64,000 bases of DNA from Ardenticatenaceae bacterium (GTDB taxonomy: Bacteria > Chloroflexota > Anaerolineae > Promineifilales > Promineifilaceae): contig JACKCC010000011.1 of NCBI GenBank assembly GCA_020634245.1, positions 124,001 through 188,000 of the forward strand. The letters run 5' to 3'. The position numbers and the translations under genes were made by a program. The notes below the pieces were generated by a model, which saw only the letters and a program-made list of their open reading frames with translations, searched no databases and was not told the DNA's origin. Shown here piece by piece: positions 63,916 through 64,000 of the stretch. Position 1 is the stretch's first letter; each line of letters starts with the position of its first letter.

Positions 63916-64000
63916 ATGTGTGGTATTGTTGGTTATATCGGATCGCGGCAAGCGCCGGTGGTCATTTTGCAAGGTTTGAAGCGGCTGGAGTATCGTGGGT
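63916..64000 (+). CDS. glmS: Glutamine--fructose-6-phosphate aminotransferase, N-terminus (runs off window)
   Basis: 28 codons, beginning MCGIVGYIGSRQAPVVILQG, where Cys2 becomes the N-terminal nucleophile of the glutaminase domain after Met removal. GlmS makes glucosamine-6-phosphate, the first step toward UDP-GlcNAc for peptidoglycan and glycans. TGGAGGT at 63904-63910 precedes the ATG. It is controlled by the upstream ribozyme that senses its product. Confidence 0.95.
   Translation, partial: MCGIVGYIGSRQAPVVILQGLKRLEYRG

Overview
This window looks like a bacterial chromosome segment from the phylum Chloroflexota, probably a metagenome-assembled member of the Anaerolineae/Ardenticatenia side. 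The case is circumstantial. Two secreted proteins end in a YLP-type tail that is common in that phylum. Pro/Thr-rich lipoproteins, glycosyltransferases with an HPDERY motif, an EAD7-type conflict ATPase and an L25/Ctc ribosomal protein also fit. No rRNA, tRNA, CRISPR array or transposase was seen.

Layout. 1-3.2 kb: end of an ArsB/NhaD-like permease, a UspA protein and two secreted proteins. 3.3-5.7 kb: an AT-rich gene pair (Pro/Thr-rich secreted protein; membrane protein with a 24-bp coding minisatellite) and a structured non-coding stretch. 5.7-12.6 kb: AmmeMemoRadiSam radical SAM enzyme, GT39-like transferase, ribosomal L25, DUF2267, a G5/beta-propeller lipoprotein and a cupin. 12.7-24 kb: an alpha-2-macroglobulin and a PBP1C-like protein, a classical partnership, here separated by an AT-rich P-loop NTPase and a metallo-beta-lactamase-fold gene. 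24-30.3 kb: a glycoside-hydrolase/O-antigen-ligase fusion, acyl carrier protein, a membrane protein, a magnesium-chelatase-like ATPase, a thioesterase and a small beta protein. 30.3-36.9 kb: a probable NTP-dependent conflict (defence or signalling) locus, made of an EAD7-tailed ATPase, a 1400-residue receiver/kinase/NUDIX/AAA/winged-helix fusion and a separate NUDIX protein. 37-41.1 kb: surface-glycan genes (GT4, GtrA, O-antigen ligase, UDP-glucuronate decarboxylase-like SDR). 41.4-43.5 kb: isoprenoid genes (type 2 IPP isomerase, polyprenyl synthase). 43.6-55.1 kb: rpoC, a coiled-coil zinc-ribbon protein, prfB with its programmed frameshift, a beta-helix secreted protein, LysE, a HAD phosphatase and ftsY. 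55.2-64 kb: ABC exporter, MgtE, MFS, beta-carbonic anhydrase, a Usp-Usp/TauE/small membrane protein operon, a glmS ribozyme and the first codons of glmS.

Three sequence-level phenomena cut across the annotation. (1) The palindrome ACGGCCGT occurs about 90 times by eye where about one is expected, read in all three frames inside genes and missing from the AT-rich islands. (2) Many intergenic gaps, and a few genes, hold islands of 7-11-nt words repeated imperfectly on one or both strands, with a different word family at each locus. (3) From about 39.05 to 44.93 kb every gene, including essential rpoC, is broken by frequent small indels. This is much more likely a stretch of poor sequence than gene decay.

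The best candidates for new biology are the conflict locus at 30.3-36.9 kb, the glmS ribozyme with an inserted two-hairpin domain at about 63.53 kb, and the two repeat phenomena.
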